From UBA974 sp002292405 (GTDB taxonomy: Bacteria; Bacteroidota; Bacteroidia; Flavobacteriales_D; Sanyastnellaceae): a stretch of 64,000 nt of DNA. Positions 1-9,423 of this stretch are shown here, one piece after another (positions within the stretch are counted from its first letter, which is position 1; the number at the start of each line of letters is the position of its first letter). The stretch is taken from positions 806,001 to 870,000 of the forward strand of contig CALTBR010000003.1 in assembly GCA_943842425.1 (NCBI GenBank), in the 5' to 3' direction. Below the pieces are notes generated by a model that had not been told where the DNA came from, ran no database searches, and saw only the letters and a program-made list of their open reading frames with translations. The translations under genes and the position numbers were made by a program.

Positions 1-1
1 T

Positions 2-1111
2 GAGTACTATACTGGGTTAGGCAAAAAGCCTGTAATGGATATCGTTCGAAACTCTAACACTGGAGCTGGAACAAACATTATAGCTGGTCTTTCAGTTGGT
101 ATGATATCCACTTTCGGTCCCATCATCTTGTTTGCTGCTGCTATCTACGCTTCATATGAATTCGCTGGATTTTACGGAGTTGCAATCGCTGCTTGTGCGA
201 TGATGGCGACTACAGCGATGCAATTGGCCATCGATGCATTCGGACCTATTGCAGACAATGCTGGAGGTATCGCTGAGATGTGTGAACTTCCTGAGGAAGT
301 GCGTGAACGTACCGATATTCTTGATTCTGTTGGTAATACTACTGCAGCTATCGGTAAAGGATTCGCAATAGCATCTGCCGCTTTAACGGCTTTGGCACTG
401 TTTGCTGCTTACGTTACGATGACTGGAATAGATGGAATAAATATTTTTAAGGCTGACGTTCTAGCAACACTTTTTGTTGGAGCTATGGTTCCCGTAGTGT
501 TCTCTGCTCTTGCGATGAAATCGGTCGGAAAGGCTGCCATGGAAATGGTAAAAGAGGTGAGACGTCAGTTTAAAGAAATTCCTGGAATTATGGAAGGAAC
601 AGGCCAACCTGAATACAGCAAATGTGTAGACATCAGTACAAAGGCTGCCCTTAAAGAGATGATGCTTCCTGGTGCGATCACAATCGTCTCTCCACTCATC
701 ATAGGATTCACTTTGGGAGCTGAGCCTCTTGGGTCTTACATGGCAGGTGTAACTGTGAGTGGTGTGCTTTGGGCTATTTTCCAAAACAACGCAGGTGGTG
801 CTTGGGACAATGCTAAGAAGAGTTTTGAAGCAGGTGTTGAAATTGATGGGGAAATGACTTACAAAGGATCTGAAGCTCACAAAGCTGCCGTAACTGGTGA
901 CACAGTCGGTGATCCATTTAAAGACACGTCTGGTCCATCTATGAACATCCTCATAAAGTTAACTTGCTTAATAGGTCTAGTTATTGCCCCTCTTTTAGCG
1001 GTGGGTGAAGGACATGGACATGCTAGCAACAACTCTCATGATGAAACTTCAAAATCAAACGTAGAAATCAGAATGACGACTACAGAAACTTTTGAATTAA
1101 ATAACAAATAA
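2..1111 (+). CDS. hppA: Membrane-bound ion-pumping pyrophosphatase, C-terminal part
   Basis: The reading frame is open from base 2, so the 5' part of the gene lies outside the window; about 369 residues of a protein that is usually 650-750 aa are visible. The family hydrolyses pyrophosphate in the cytoplasmic membrane and pumps H+ or Na+. Typical pieces are EYYTG at the left edge, the NTGAGTNIIAGL segment, AIDAFGPIADNAGGIAEM, GNTTAAIGKG and NNAGGAWDNAKKSFE, between several long hydrophobic helices. The Ala in GNTTAA, where K+-independent enzymes carry Lys, suggests the K+-dependent subfamily; the residues separating Na+ from H+ pumps lie upstream. The C-terminal tail after the last helix is His/Ser/Thr-rich and looks lineage-specific. 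The TAA stop overlaps the ATG of the next gene by one base. Confidence 0.95.
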   Translation, partial: EYYTGLGKKPVMDIVRNSNTGAGTNIIAGLSVGMISTFGPIILFAAAIYASYEFAGFYGVAIAACAMMATTAMQLAIDAFGPIADNAGGIAEMCELPEEVRERTDILDSVGNTTAAIGKGFAIASAALTALALFAAYVTMTGIDGINIFKADVLATLFVGAMVPVVFSALAMKSVGKAAMEMVKEVRRQFKEIPGIMEGTGQPEYSKCVDISTKAALKEMMLPGAITIVSPLIIGFTLGAEPLGSYMAGVTVSGVLWAIFQNNAGGAWDNAKKSFEAGVEIDGEMTYKGSEAHKAAVTGDTVGDPFKDTSGPSMNILIKLTCLIGLVIAPLLAVGEGHGHASNNSHDETSKSNVEIRMTTTETFELNNK

Positions 1112-1791
1112 TGAAATTTTATAACCTATTAATTGCGGGACTAGTATTGGTCGTTTCTGCTTGTTCAAATGAAGGAACAACTTCTAACGAAGACACAAAT
1201 ACAGAACCTAATAAGACTGAATTAAAATCTACAGTTGTTGGTGATTTGGGCATACCCGATGGCAAATACATTCTAACAAAGGAAAATCACACCATTTCAT
1301 GGGAAGCAACAAAGATTACCGGATCAACACACTCTGGCATCATTAACGCTGTAAATGGTAAATTCATGGTTGAAGATGGCTCTATAAACCGTGGGGTACT
1401 AAGCCTTGAAATGAATAGCTTTGAAGTAACTGACATCACAGGTGACGATAAAGCAAACTTTGAAGGCCACCTTAAATCAGAGGACTTCCTTGATATTGAA
1501 AAATTTCCAGTTGCACGACTAGTTATGAATGGATCGTCAATCGATGAAAATGGAACAATGAACCTTTCATGCTCATTCGACTTTCACGGTGAAGTTGTTG
1601 ATTACAGCGTGCCGTTTTCAGTGGAACAAATAAAGAGGAATGGTGGATTTGGTTACAAAATAAATGGCAAGTTTATCATTGACAGAACGAAGCACAATAT
1701 AACCTATGGATCAGGGTCAGTCTTTGACGATCTCGGAGATAGAGTTATAAATGATGATGTTAAGATCGGATTTGAATTTACTGCTTTATAG
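1111..1791 (+). CDS. YceI-family lipoprotein
   Basis: A 226-aa lipoprotein. The first 18 residues form a signal peptide ending in a lipobox (VVSAC), followed by a Ser/Thr/Asn/Glu-rich linker and a YceI-like beta-barrel domain from about residue 45 (ISWEATKITGSTHSG, FEVTDITGDDKANFEGHLKSEDF, FPVARLVMNG). YceI domains form a lipocalin-like barrel that binds isoprenoids or other amphiphiles; the ligand cannot be told here. It overlaps the stop codon of hppA by one base and is probably co-transcribed with it. A strong hairpin terminator follows. Confidence 0.88.
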   Translation: MKFYNLLIAGLVLVVSACSNEGTTSNEDTNTEPNKTELKSTVVGDLGIPDGKYILTKENHTISWEATKITGSTHSGIINAVNGKFMVEDGSINRGVLSLEMNSFEVTDITGDDKANFEGHLKSEDFLDIEKFPVARLVMNGSSIDENGTMNLSCSFDFHGEVVDYSVPFSVEQIKRNGGFGYKINGKFIIDRTKHNITYGSGSVFDDLGDRVINDDVKIGFEFTAL

Positions 1792-1823
1792 TAAGAGTTC
1801 TGTTTTTGTCTAAATAAAACTAA

Positions 1824-1857
1824 CAAAAAAGCCACGCATATCGCGTGGCTTTTTTTA
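1824..1857. terminator. Rho-independent terminator, bidirectional
   Basis: The perfect stem GCCACGC/GCGTGGC (1831-1837 with 1843-1849) has a 5-nt loop and is flanked by an A run on the left and a T run on the right. It can therefore stop both the hppA-yceI transcript and the convergent minus-strand operon ending at 1894. Confidence 0.88.
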
Positions 1858-1893
1858 TTGTCTAAAATAAATGAATGACGATAAAAAGAATAA

Positions 1894-2517
1894 CTATTTA
1901 TTTTCAAAAAGACCGTGAAGTTTTGCATTCTTAGACTCTATTATCTTTCCAAGATCTTCCTTATTAGCTTGGAAATCCATGTCATCAACATCGATAATAA
2001 GAAGAGGTCCCTTATCATAGGTTGATATCCACGCTTCATAGCGTTCATTAAGGCGAGTTAAATAATCTAAACGAATTGCCTCTTCGTAATCACGGCCTCG
2101 CTTTTGGATTTGAGAAACCAATTTCGGAACAGAGGCTCTTAAATAAATCAGAAGATCTGGAGGAGTTACAAACGACTCCATCAATTCATAAAGAATAAGG
2201 TAATTATCAAAATCACGCTTCGTCATCAGCCCCATAGCATTTAAGTTAGGTGCAAAAATATTCGCATCCTCATAAATGGTTCTATCTTGAATAATAGGCA
2301 TGCCTTTTTTCTTCAAATCTATAAGTTGAGCAAAACGTGAGTTTAAAAAATAAACTTGCAAGTTGAAAGACCAACGTTGCATGTCCTTATAGAAATCATT
2401 TAAATAAGGGTTATCATCGACACTTTCGTAATGAGGTGTATACTTGTAATGTTTCGATAACAGTGTGGTTAGCGTGGTTTTACCCGAACCTATATTTCCA
2501 GCGACAGCAATATGCAT
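1894..2517 (-). CDS. Deoxynucleoside kinase family protein
   Basis: A 207-aa cytoplasmic P-loop kinase. The Walker A motif GNIGSGKTT is at residues 7-15, the QDRTIYED segment matches the DR(S/T) substrate/catalytic motif of the dCK/dGK family, and RGRDYE is the arginine-rich lid. The family phosphorylates deoxynucleosides with ATP for nucleotide salvage; base preference cannot be read from the sequence. It is the last gene of the minus-strand glmM-desulfurase-GH3 cluster, 73 nt after the GH3-like gene. Length is normal for the family. Confidence 0.88.
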   Translation of the reverse strand: MHIAVAGNIGSGKTTLTTLLSKHYKYTPHYESVDDNPYLNDFYKDMQRWSFNLQVYFLNSRFAQLIDLKKKGMPIIQDRTIYEDANIFAPNLNAMGLMTKRDFDNYLILYELMESFVTPPDLLIYLRASVPKLVSQIQKRGRDYEEAIRLDYLTRLNERYEAWISTYDKGPLLIIDVDDMDFQANKEDLGKIIESKNAKLHGLFENK

Positions 2518-2590
2518 ATTATGAATTATTCAAAGTTGTTTTAAACAGAACGGAAATCTAACAAGAATTTGAGGGCCTACCAAGTATTGT

Positions 2591-4126
2591 CTATCGATTG
2601 GGGATAACTCTTAAAACTTCTTCTAGAATACCCCTTGAATTAGAAAGTCTTGGGATTTTATGTTGCCCTCCTAGTTTGTTTTTATTTTTAAGCCAAACCT
2701 CAAAACTGCCCTCTTTCACAAAAATCACTTCTGGTTTTCCTAAAATTAAATCAGATTCCCTTTTTACGGTATAATCTGAATTTGATTTTTTCAATTCCAA
2801 ATCGAGCGCCTTAGAAACTCCCTCTACGGACAGATCCGATATCATTGTATTATCTGAAACTTCAATCGCCCAACTATGTCCCACGGGAATACCTTCTTTA
2901 GAAAACCTTGGGGCTGCTGTAAATTCTTTGAGGGACAAGTTAAAATCTAACAACGCTTTAGATACTGCACTTTCTGCTTGATTCACCATCAACTCCTCCC
3001 CGACTATATTAATATAAGATGACACTCTACCCACCACCTTTATACGATAGGGAGAAACACATGTAATCTTGACAATATCTCCAACCAAATATCTCCACAA
3101 GCCCGCGTTTGTAGATATTACTAAAGCATATTCACCACCCAACTCAACGTCTCCCAAGCTTAATGCGTCAGAAAGCTCTGCATCATTTTCATGATAAGGT
3201 AAAAATTCATAATAAATACCATGATTCACAAGAAGCAACATATCGTCCCTATCAAGAGAATCCTGAATTGAAAAGAAACCCTCTGAGGCATTATATGTCT
3301 CGATATAACTTAATTTTTCTGAATTAATCAGTTTTCTAAACTCATCTTTGTATGGTTCGAATCCTACTCCTCCATGCATGTATAGTTGTAGGTTAGGCCA
3401 AACCTCAATGAGCGATTTCTTACCAGATTTTTCAAGAACTCTTCGAATAACAACAAGCATCCAACTTGGAATCCCCGCAAGAATTCTGACATCCTGGCTT
3501 ATCACTTCCTCGGCCATAAGCTCAACCTTTTCTTCCCAGTTTTCAAGCATCGTGATCTCGCGACCAGGGGTTCGTCTGGTTTCAACCCAAAAAGGCAAAT
3601 TTTTAATGATTATTGCAGAAAGATCGCCAGTATATGATCCGGATATATATGGATGTAAAGCGCTACTTCCACCAATAATCAAATGTTTACCTGTATATAG
3701 ATCCGCAGTGGATTTCTCATCGCAAAACATCGCTAATAAATCACGCCCCCCTTTGTAGTGATTAGACTTCAGTGACTCTTTAGTTACAGGTAATATTTTA
3801 GACCTATCCGAAGTGGTTCCCGATGTTTTAGCGAACCAGGAAACTTTTCCAGGCCAAAGCACATCTAACTCCCCTTCTCTAGCTCTTAAAATCCACGGCT
3901 TGATTTCATCATATGTTCTTATCGGGATTTGAGTTCTGAAAACATTTTCAGAAATTAAATAAGAGTGAGTATCAATCTCATGCTCTTTTCCAAATTTTGT
4001 CTTGTGTAGGGTTTCTGTGAGAGATTTGAAAACAATATCTTGAGCATTGATAGGGTGATCTCTCATTGAATTTACACCTGACATCCTAGTGCGAATTATT
4101 GACGAAAAGATTCTATTGATTGGCAT
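2591..4126 (-). CDS. GH3-family adenylate-forming enzyme (auxin-responsive GH3-like)
   Basis: A 511-aa protein of the bacterial GH3 family, related to plant acyl-acid amido synthetases. Visible ATP/AMP-binding features are WFAKTSGTTSDRSKILP (around residue 95-110, the phosphate-binding STGT-like motif), YNASEGFFSIQ (around 280) and YLVGDIVKIT (around 345). The family adenylates a carboxylic acid and transfers it to an amine. Bacterial homologs are widespread in Bacteroidota but their substrates are mostly unknown. It lies 13 nt downstream of the cysteine desulfurase gene on the same strand, so co-transcription is likely. Confidence 0.85.
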   Translation of the reverse strand: MPINRIFSSIIRTRMSGVNSMRDHPINAQDIVFKSLTETLHKTKFGKEHEIDTHSYLISENVFRTQIPIRTYDEIKPWILRAREGELDVLWPGKVSWFAKTSGTTSDRSKILPVTKESLKSNHYKGGRDLLAMFCDEKSTADLYTGKHLIIGGSSALHPYISGSYTGDLSAIIIKNLPFWVETRRTPGREITMLENWEEKVELMAEEVISQDVRILAGIPSWMLVVIRRVLEKSGKKSLIEVWPNLQLYMHGGVGFEPYKDEFRKLINSEKLSYIETYNASEGFFSIQDSLDRDDMLLLVNHGIYYEFLPYHENDAELSDALSLGDVELGGEYALVISTNAGLWRYLVGDIVKITCVSPYRIKVVGRVSSYINIVGEELMVNQAESAVSKALLDFNLSLKEFTAAPRFSKEGIPVGHSWAIEVSDNTMISDLSVEGVSKALDLELKKSNSDYTVKRESDLILGKPEVIFVKEGSFEVWLKNKNKLGGQHKIPRLSNSRGILEEVLRVIPNR

Positions 4127-4139
4127 TCGTGCCGCTTAT

Positions 4140-5285
4140 TTACTCTGTAACTGTATAAAAGACTCTTGACACAGCTTCTAATGCAAAATCTATTTCTTCA
4201 AAAGTGTTATAGCAAGAAAATGAAAACCTTAAACTTGCTCTTTCTGGATCGTGATAACCAAGTGATTCCAAAACATGAGATCCTTTAGTTGCTCCACTTG
4301 AACAAGCACTTCCACCTGAACATGCCACTCCTTCTAAATCGAGTAAGAACAGAGACATACCACCATTTGGATGTGGGGGGAATTTGACATTAAGGACTGT
4401 ATATAATCTATTTTCTAGATCTGAATCACCATTAAATTCCACTCCTTTCACTCTTGCTCTCAGCCCCTCCACCATATGTTTTTTAATAGCTCTAACGTGT
4501 TTTGAGTGGGCGTCTAGGTTTGTGTATGCGAGTTTAATTGCAGCGGCAAGCCCCACAATTCCATGTAAGTTTTCAGTACCACTTCTCAACCCTCTCTCTT
4601 GTCCACCTCCTACAATTTGGCTTTTTATATTATTACTAGGGTGGGTATATAAAAAACCAGTGCCTTTAGGTCCGTGAAACTTGTGGGCTGAACACGTTAG
4701 AAAGTCAATGTCAAGTGAGTCTAGCTTGAAGCTGTAATGCGCCATAGTTTGGACTGTATCACTGTGAAAAAGAGCGCCTACTTGTTTACACGCTTCAGAA
4801 ATTTTATCTAAAGGCTGTAATACTCCTATCTCATTATTCGCATGCATTAAACTGACTAAGGTCTTGGGACCAGTGCTTAGTATTTCACGTAAGTTTTCAC
4901 AGTCAATCGTACCATCCTTGAAATGCTTAACATGAACTACTTCCACCCCGAACAACTTTGCCATTTTTTCAGAACTGGCAATGACAGCACTGTGTTCAGC
5001 CGGAGAAGTTACAATTCGTTTGCAGTCTAAGTCAACAACGGCAGCACGCAGGGCAAGGTTATCAGCCTCGGTTCCACCAGAAGTAAATGTAATCGACCGA
5101 GGCTCGCATCCGAGAATTTTAGAGATATCTCTCCTGCTGGTTTCGATGAGCGCCTTTGCCTTCCTTCCTACAGAATGACTTGAAGAGGGATTACCGAACA
5201 CTTTACTTAGAACAGGAATCATTGCATCTGCAACCTCCGGAGCTAATTTCGTTGTTGCTGCATTGTCAAGATAAATAGATTTCAC
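4140..5285 (-). CDS. Cysteine desulfurase (NifS/IscS-like)
   Basis: A 381-aa PLP enzyme that removes sulfur from cysteine for Fe-S cluster or thio-cofactor assembly. SAHKFHGPKGTGF (around residue 202) contains the Schiff-base lysine, TSGGTEADNLAL the PLP phosphate-binding region, and ACSGGSACSSG (around 326) the mobile active-site cysteine loop. The extended loop and the length fit the IscS/NifS group rather than SufS. No scaffold gene (iscU or suf) is adjacent in this window; the neighbours are glmM upstream (44 nt) and the GH3-like gene downstream. Confidence 0.93.
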   Translation of the reverse strand: MKSIYLDNAATTKLAPEVADAMIPVLSKVFGNPSSSHSVGRKAKALIETSRRDISKILGCEPRSITFTSGGTEADNLALRAAVVDLDCKRIVTSPAEHSAVIASSEKMAKLFGVEVVHVKHFKDGTIDCENLREILSTGPKTLVSLMHANNEIGVLQPLDKISEACKQVGALFHSDTVQTMAHYSFKLDSLDIDFLTCSAHKFHGPKGTGFLYTHPSNNIKSQIVGGGQERGLRSGTENLHGIVGLAAAIKLAYTNLDAHSKHVRAIKKHMVEGLRARVKGVEFNGDSDLENRLYTVLNVKFPPHPNGGMSLFLLDLEGVACSGGSACSSGATKGSHVLESLGYHDPERASLRFSFSCYNTFEEIDFALEAVSRVFYTVTE

Positions 5286-5329
5286 TCTTCTTTATTTTTC
5301 TATTAAAAAGTATAAATGTAAAGAATCTG

Positions 5330-6727
5330 CTAGCTCAATAGACTCAAAAGCTCTGCTTTAAATCTACCAGCTAATATTTTTGCAGAATCTGCAGAATCTG
5401 ACTCTGCATAGACCCTAATAATCGGCTCAGTATTGCTACGTCGAAGATGAACCCAACCTTCATCTAGGTCGAACTTCACTCCATCAATACTGTTAACTTT
5501 TGCTTCTGGGTGATTCTCGATCAATGCCTGAAGAGCTTGATCCACACCATCCTCTGGAAGGTCGAGCTTGTCTTTCTCAATAACAAACTTGGGATATGTT
5601 GCTAAAAGTTCACTGCATTTAAGACCCATAGAAACATAATGAGTGAGGAAAAGCCCTACTCCAACAAGTGCATCCCTGCCAGAATGTGATGTCGGGTAGA
5701 TAACACCTCCGTTTCCTTCTCCACCAATAATTGCATTCGTTTCTCGAATGGCTGATACAACATTTACCTCGCCCACAGCGGAAGCTGTGTATGAACCGCC
5801 ATGTTTTTCAGTAACAACAGATAAAGCTCTTGTAGAACTCAAGTTACTTACTGTATTTCCAGGAGTTTTTGAAAGAACATAATCAGCAATAGCGACCAAG
5901 GTATATTCCTCGCCAAAAAATGTTCCGTCTTCATTTACAAAACAAAGCCTATCAACATCTGGATCAACGCTGATACCCAAGTCGCATTTGTGCTCCACTA
6001 CAGCGTTCATTAGATCATGAAGATGCTTAGGTAGGGGCTCTGGGTTGTGAGCGAATTCACCTGTGGGTTCACAATGAATTTTAACAACTTCCACACCTAA
6101 AGCTTCAAGCAATTCAGGGATTGAAATCCCACCTGAAGAGTTGACTGCATCAACGGCTATCTTCAATCCCGCTGAACGAATTGCCTCAGGGGACACAAGA
6201 TCTAGATTTAAAACATGTTTAATATGCCAGTCTATCCATGTTTCATCAAGGGTAGTTGCTCCGAGATTGTCAACTTCTGCATAATCAACAACTGAATCAG
6301 AAAGCATCAACATTTTCTCACCCTCAGCGGCAGATAAAAATTCACCTTTGTGATCTAAAAGCTTCAAGGCGTTCCATTGCTTGGGATTATGCGAGGCTGT
6401 TAAGATTATCCCACCATCAGCATTCAACTCAGGGACTGCTAATTCGACCGTTGGTGTTGTACTTAAACCCAAATCTATTACGTCAATTCCCAAAGAGTTT
6501 AAAGTAGCAGCAACTAAATCACTCACCATTGCACCAGAAAGACGAGCATCTCTACCAATCACAACAATAGGCTTGGCAGTTAAATGAGATGAATGATCGG
6601 AGGAAAGATTGGCTAATACCCATGCGCCATAGCCAGTTGCAAAACGCACAATATCGGGTGGAGTCAAGCCATTTCCCGCCACTCCACCAATTGTCCCCCT
6701 AATACCTGAAATAGATTGAATAAGCAT
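5330..6727 (-). CDS. glmM: Phosphoglucosamine mutase / phosphohexomutase
   Basis: A 465-aa alpha-D-phosphohexomutase. The active-site serine loop TASHNPKQWNALK is near residue 100, the metal-binding SVDPDVDRLC loop near 240, the sugar-binding GEGNGGVIYP near 320, and the phosphate-binding RRSNTEPIIRVYAE near the C-terminus. In Bacteroidota this type converts glucosamine-6-P to glucosamine-1-P for UDP-GlcNAc synthesis. A role in mannose or glucose phosphate interconversion cannot be excluded. It is the first gene of its cluster; a TACTTTG -7-like box ends 5 nt before the ATG. Confidence 0.88.
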   Translation of the reverse strand: MLIQSISGIRGTIGGVAGNGLTPPDIVRFATGYGAWVLANLSSDHSSHLTAKPIVVIGRDARLSGAMVSDLVAATLNSLGIDVIDLGLSTTPTVELAVPELNADGGIILTASHNPKQWNALKLLDHKGEFLSAAEGEKMLMLSDSVVDYAEVDNLGATTLDETWIDWHIKHVLNLDLVSPEAIRSAGLKIAVDAVNSSGGISIPELLEALGVEVVKIHCEPTGEFAHNPEPLPKHLHDLMNAVVEHKCDLGISVDPDVDRLCFVNEDGTFFGEEYTLVAIADYVLSKTPGNTVSNLSSTRALSVVTEKHGGSYTASAVGEVNVVSAIRETNAIIGGEGNGGVIYPTSHSGRDALVGVGLFLTHYVSMGLKCSELLATYPKFVIEKDKLDLPEDGVDQALQALIENHPEAKVNSIDGVKFDLDEGWVHLRRSNTEPIIRVYAESDSADSAKILAGRFKAELLSLLS

Positions 6728-6732
6728 AACGA

Positions 6733-6739
6733 CAAAGTA
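6733..6739 (-). promoter_or_regulatory. -7 box for glmM operon
   Basis: TACTTTG on the minus strand (TAnnTTG pattern of Bacteroidota promoters) ends 5 nt before the glmM start codon, so the predicted transcript would begin at or near the ATG. A TTTTG about 20 nt further upstream could be the -33 element. Confidence 0.45.
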
Positions 6740-6851
6740 AAGCTCAATAACTCATATCTTTACAAAACGTCTAAATGTTATTCGTTTAGTTTTCAATGAT
6801 TGTTGTTTAAAACACTCGTTTTTTTAATGTAAATATTAGAGTTTTAGACAT

Positions 6852-6859
6852 TAGTTTTG
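6852..6859 (+). promoter_or_regulatory. -7 box for the TPR-comA-aroE-murQ operon
   Basis: TAGTTTTG matches TAnnTTTG exactly and ends 6 nt before ATG 6866. No convincing -33 element is visible. If ATG 6887 is the true start, the leader is about 20 nt with an AAGGAAG ribosome-binding site. Confidence 0.45.
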
Positions 6860-6865
6860 GTAGGG

Positions 6866-8278
6866 ATGAATGAAGAAGGAAGTCATATGCAGGATGAGAG
6901 TGAGATCGTCGATTTAATCAAGCGTTACGAGCGAATGGTTGAAACTGGTGATTCTCACTATTTTGATGTTGAAGAATTCGAGATAATGATAGAACATTAC
7001 CTCGAATTTAGCGAGATTCAGCAAGCTCAAAAAGTGCTTCAATATGCGAGTTCACTATTTCCTGCTAGCCTTACTATTCGACTTCGAGAAGCACAAATAT
7101 TAGCAAGTATTGGCAAGCACGCAAAAGCGATTTCTAGGCTCAAAACTCTTTTGGCCTTCGAACCACATAATGAAGAAATTCATCTCACGCTTGCTAGCAT
7201 CTATAGCAAGATGAGCGACCACCATTTATCTATTTCTCATTTTAACAAAGCTTTACTTACTGCGGATACTGAGATAAAACCTGAAATTATTCAAGATATT
7301 GCTCTAGAATACGAGAATTTGGGTGAATGGAAGAAAGCGATAGAGCTTTTAAAAATGTGCATCAAAACCGATGCGTCATACGAGTCTGCTTTATTTGAGA
7401 TTGCATTCTGCTATGATCAAATTAACGATATAAAAAGTGCCATTACTTTTTTTGAAAAATTCATAGACGAAAAACCCTACAGCACACTCGGTTGGTATAA
7501 CCTTGGAAACTCATATCACAGGTTAGGATCATTAAAAAAAGCCATAAACGCATATGATTTTTCTATCGCTATAGACGACACTTATTTAAGAGCTTATATT
7601 CAAAAAGCAGAAGCGCTAACAACTGGAGAGAACTACAGTGAAGCGCTTGAGGTATATCATGAAATTATTGAGCTAGAATCAGCAACACCGCACACATTAT
7701 GTTGCATTGGAGAGTGTTATGAAAGACTAGGTGAATATATTCAAGCTGAAATTTATTATAAAAAATGCTTAGATATTGATGCAGAATTCTCCGATGCCTT
7801 TGTGGGTTTAGGCGTTCTTGCTGATTTACAATCTGACATCCCTTTGTCCATCCGTTTTTTTGAAAGAGCTGTTCAGATAGAACCTGAACATGCAGACTTT
7901 AGGCTTCTTCTAGCGACCTCATATATGAAACTTGCTAAACCTCAAGAAGCAGAAACTCAATTCGCTGCTATTATTGAAAAATTCCCTAAAAACGTTGAAG
8001 CTTGGGAAGGACGAATAGACAACTTACAAAGACTTGACGCTCACGAAGCAGCTTTAGAAGTACTCAAAGAAGGTATTGAGGTAGTTAATGAGACGACCCA
8101 TCTTAGATACCAACAATTCTTCAGCTTTTTCGCTAGCGGTAAAGAGGCAAAAGCCTTTGACCTTTTAGACAAATTACTCATAAACCACTTTGATAGTGCG
8201 AGTAGATTTTTTAATTTATTTCCCGACTTGCTCAATGACAACAGGATTGCGGATAGATATAACCGCCTTAAACCCTGA
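6866..8278 (+). CDS. Tetratricopeptide-repeat protein
   Basis: About 470 aa with no signal peptide, built of tandem TPR units from about residue 40 to the end. Recurring signatures are W/Y-x2-LG-x2-Y-x8-A and A-x3-F/Y-x2-A; examples are GWYNLGNSYHRLGSLKKAI, CCIGECYERLGEYIQAE and EIAFCYDQINDIKSAI. Similar cytoplasmic TPR proteins are common in Bacteroidota, but no specific partner is known to me. Start choice: ATG 6866 sits 6 nt after a -7 box; ATG 6887 has an AAGGAAG in front and gives MQDESEIV, which resembles relatives better. The stop overlaps the ATG of the next gene (TGATG), so it heads an operon of seven genes. Confidence 0.85.
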   Translation: MNEEGSHMQDESEIVDLIKRYERMVETGDSHYFDVEEFEIMIEHYLEFSEIQQAQKVLQYASSLFPASLTIRLREAQILASIGKHAKAISRLKTLLAFEPHNEEIHLTLASIYSKMSDHHLSISHFNKALLTADTEIKPEIIQDIALEYENLGEWKKAIELLKMCIKTDASYESALFEIAFCYDQINDIKSAITFFEKFIDEKPYSTLGWYNLGNSYHRLGSLKKAINAYDFSIAIDDTYLRAYIQKAEALTTGENYSEALEVYHEIIELESATPHTLCCIGECYERLGEYIQAEIYYKKCLDIDAEFSDAFVGLGVLADLQSDIPLSIRFFERAVQIEPEHADFRLLLATSYMKLAKPQEAETQFAAIIEKFPKNVEAWEGRIDNLQRLDAHEAALEVLKEGIEVVNETTHLRYQQFFSFFASGKEAKAFDLLDKLLINHFDSASRFFNLFPDLLNDNRIADRYNRLKP

Positions 8279-9090
8279 TGATTATGAATGCAGAACTACC
8301 CTTTCTACCAGACAGAACTACAAAACCTAGAGAATCTGGGTTAAATATGGTTATGGACAAAGGTCTTAGCTTAAGACAAACTGAGGATCTCATCGAAATT
8401 GCTGCTGATAAAATAGACCTGTTAAAGCTTGGTTTTGGCACATCACTAATAACACCTAACCTCAAAGAAAAAGTGAAGCTATATAGGGACGCTGGAATTG
8501 ATGTTTATTGTGGTGGAACACTTTTTGAAGCTTTCTATATCCGAAATCGACTTGACGACTACCTTAAATATATTGATGATTTAGGGATTTCCTGTCTCGA
8601 AGTAAGTGATGGTTCAATGATCATTCATGAAGAGGTAAAGTGTGAAATTATCCGCAAACTTTCTGCCAACTATAAAGTACTTAGTGAGGTGGGATCAAAA
8701 GAAGAAGGTATCTTGATTAGTCCTTCTAAGTGGACTAGCATGATGAGTATGGAATTAGAAGCTGGAAGCTGGAAGGTCATTGCAGAAGCAAGAGAAAGTG
8801 GAAACGTCGGTATCTACAGACCCAATGGATCAGCTCACACTACACTCATTAAGATGATTCTAACTAAGGTGGATATGGGGGATATCGTTTGGGAAACACC
8901 TAAAAAATCGCAACAAGCTTGGTTTATTAAACAGTTTGGTGCTAACGTTAACCTTGGAAACATTGGTCCATGGGATGTCATTCCTTTAGAAACTCTTAGA
9001 TTGGGATTAAGAGGTGATACATTTTTTGAGTATCTGCCTAAGTCCGTATCTAATGGTTTAAAACAGGTAGTCGACATCTCGGAGGAGTAA
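8278..9090 (+). CDS. Phosphosulfolactate synthase family (ComA-like)
   Basis: A 270-aa TIM-barrel protein of the ComA family. LKLGFGTSLI, GGTLFEAF, CLEVSDGS, LSEVGSKEEG and ANVNLGNI are all at the positions expected for the family. ComA joins sulfite to phosphoenolpyruvate to give phosphosulfolactate, the first step to coenzyme M in methanogens. Many bacteria carry homologs whose product is unproven, possibly sulfolactate or other sulfonates. It overlaps the TPR gene by one base, and a rhodanese gene follows after 15 nt. No other coenzyme M gene is in the window. Confidence 0.85.
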   Translation: MIMNAELPFLPDRTTKPRESGLNMVMDKGLSLRQTEDLIEIAADKIDLLKLGFGTSLITPNLKEKVKLYRDAGIDVYCGGTLFEAFYIRNRLDDYLKYIDDLGISCLEVSDGSMIIHEEVKCEIIRKLSANYKVLSEVGSKEEGILISPSKWTSMMSMELEAGSWKVIAEARESGNVGIYRPNGSAHTTLIKMILTKVDMGDIVWETPKKSQQAWFIKQFGANVNLGNIGPWDVIPLETLRLGLRGDTFFEYLPKSVSNGLKQVVDISEE

Positions 9091-9105
9091 CAATTAAGTA
9101 AGACC

Positions 9106-9423
9106 ATGTCGAAAATAGATGTGCAAACTCTAAAGAAGTGGAGAGATGAAAACACAGAACATCAACTTATTGATGTCCGTGAACCTTGGGAGGTAGAAAT
9201 CGGACATATTAACGGACTACATATAGCCATGGACAGCTTCCTCGATTCTATTGAGATGGTTAGGCGTGATATTCCCGTTGTAATACACTGTAAATCTGGA
9301 ACTCGATCAGCAGCTGTCGTGCATCATCTAATCAAGCAATTGGGTTATGAGAGTGTTTATAATCTCGAAGGGGGAATCAATGCATGGTCTATCGAGGTTG
9401 ATTCTAATATAGAAGTAGCGTGA
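9106..9423 (+). CDS. Single-domain rhodanese (sulfurtransferase-like)
   Basis: A 105-aa stand-alone rhodanese domain. LIDVREPWEVEIGHI is the conserved N-terminal strand and the active loop is HCKSGTRS, with the catalytic Cys near residue 65. Such proteins carry persulfide sulfur or detoxify cyanide and sulfide. It sits between the ComA-like gene and the DUF368 gene, and its TGA overlaps the GTG start of the latter by four bases (GTGA), indicating translational coupling. Confidence 0.9.
   Translation: MSKIDVQTLKKWRDENTEHQLIDVREPWEVEIGHINGLHIAMDSFLDSIEMVRRDIPVVIHCKSGTRSAAVVHHLIKQLGYESVYNLEGGINAWSIEVDSNIEVA

Noticed and set aside
461..880. 139-codon minus-strand frame inside the pyrophosphatase gene
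   Set aside because: It is antisense to a highly conserved family and shows no domain.
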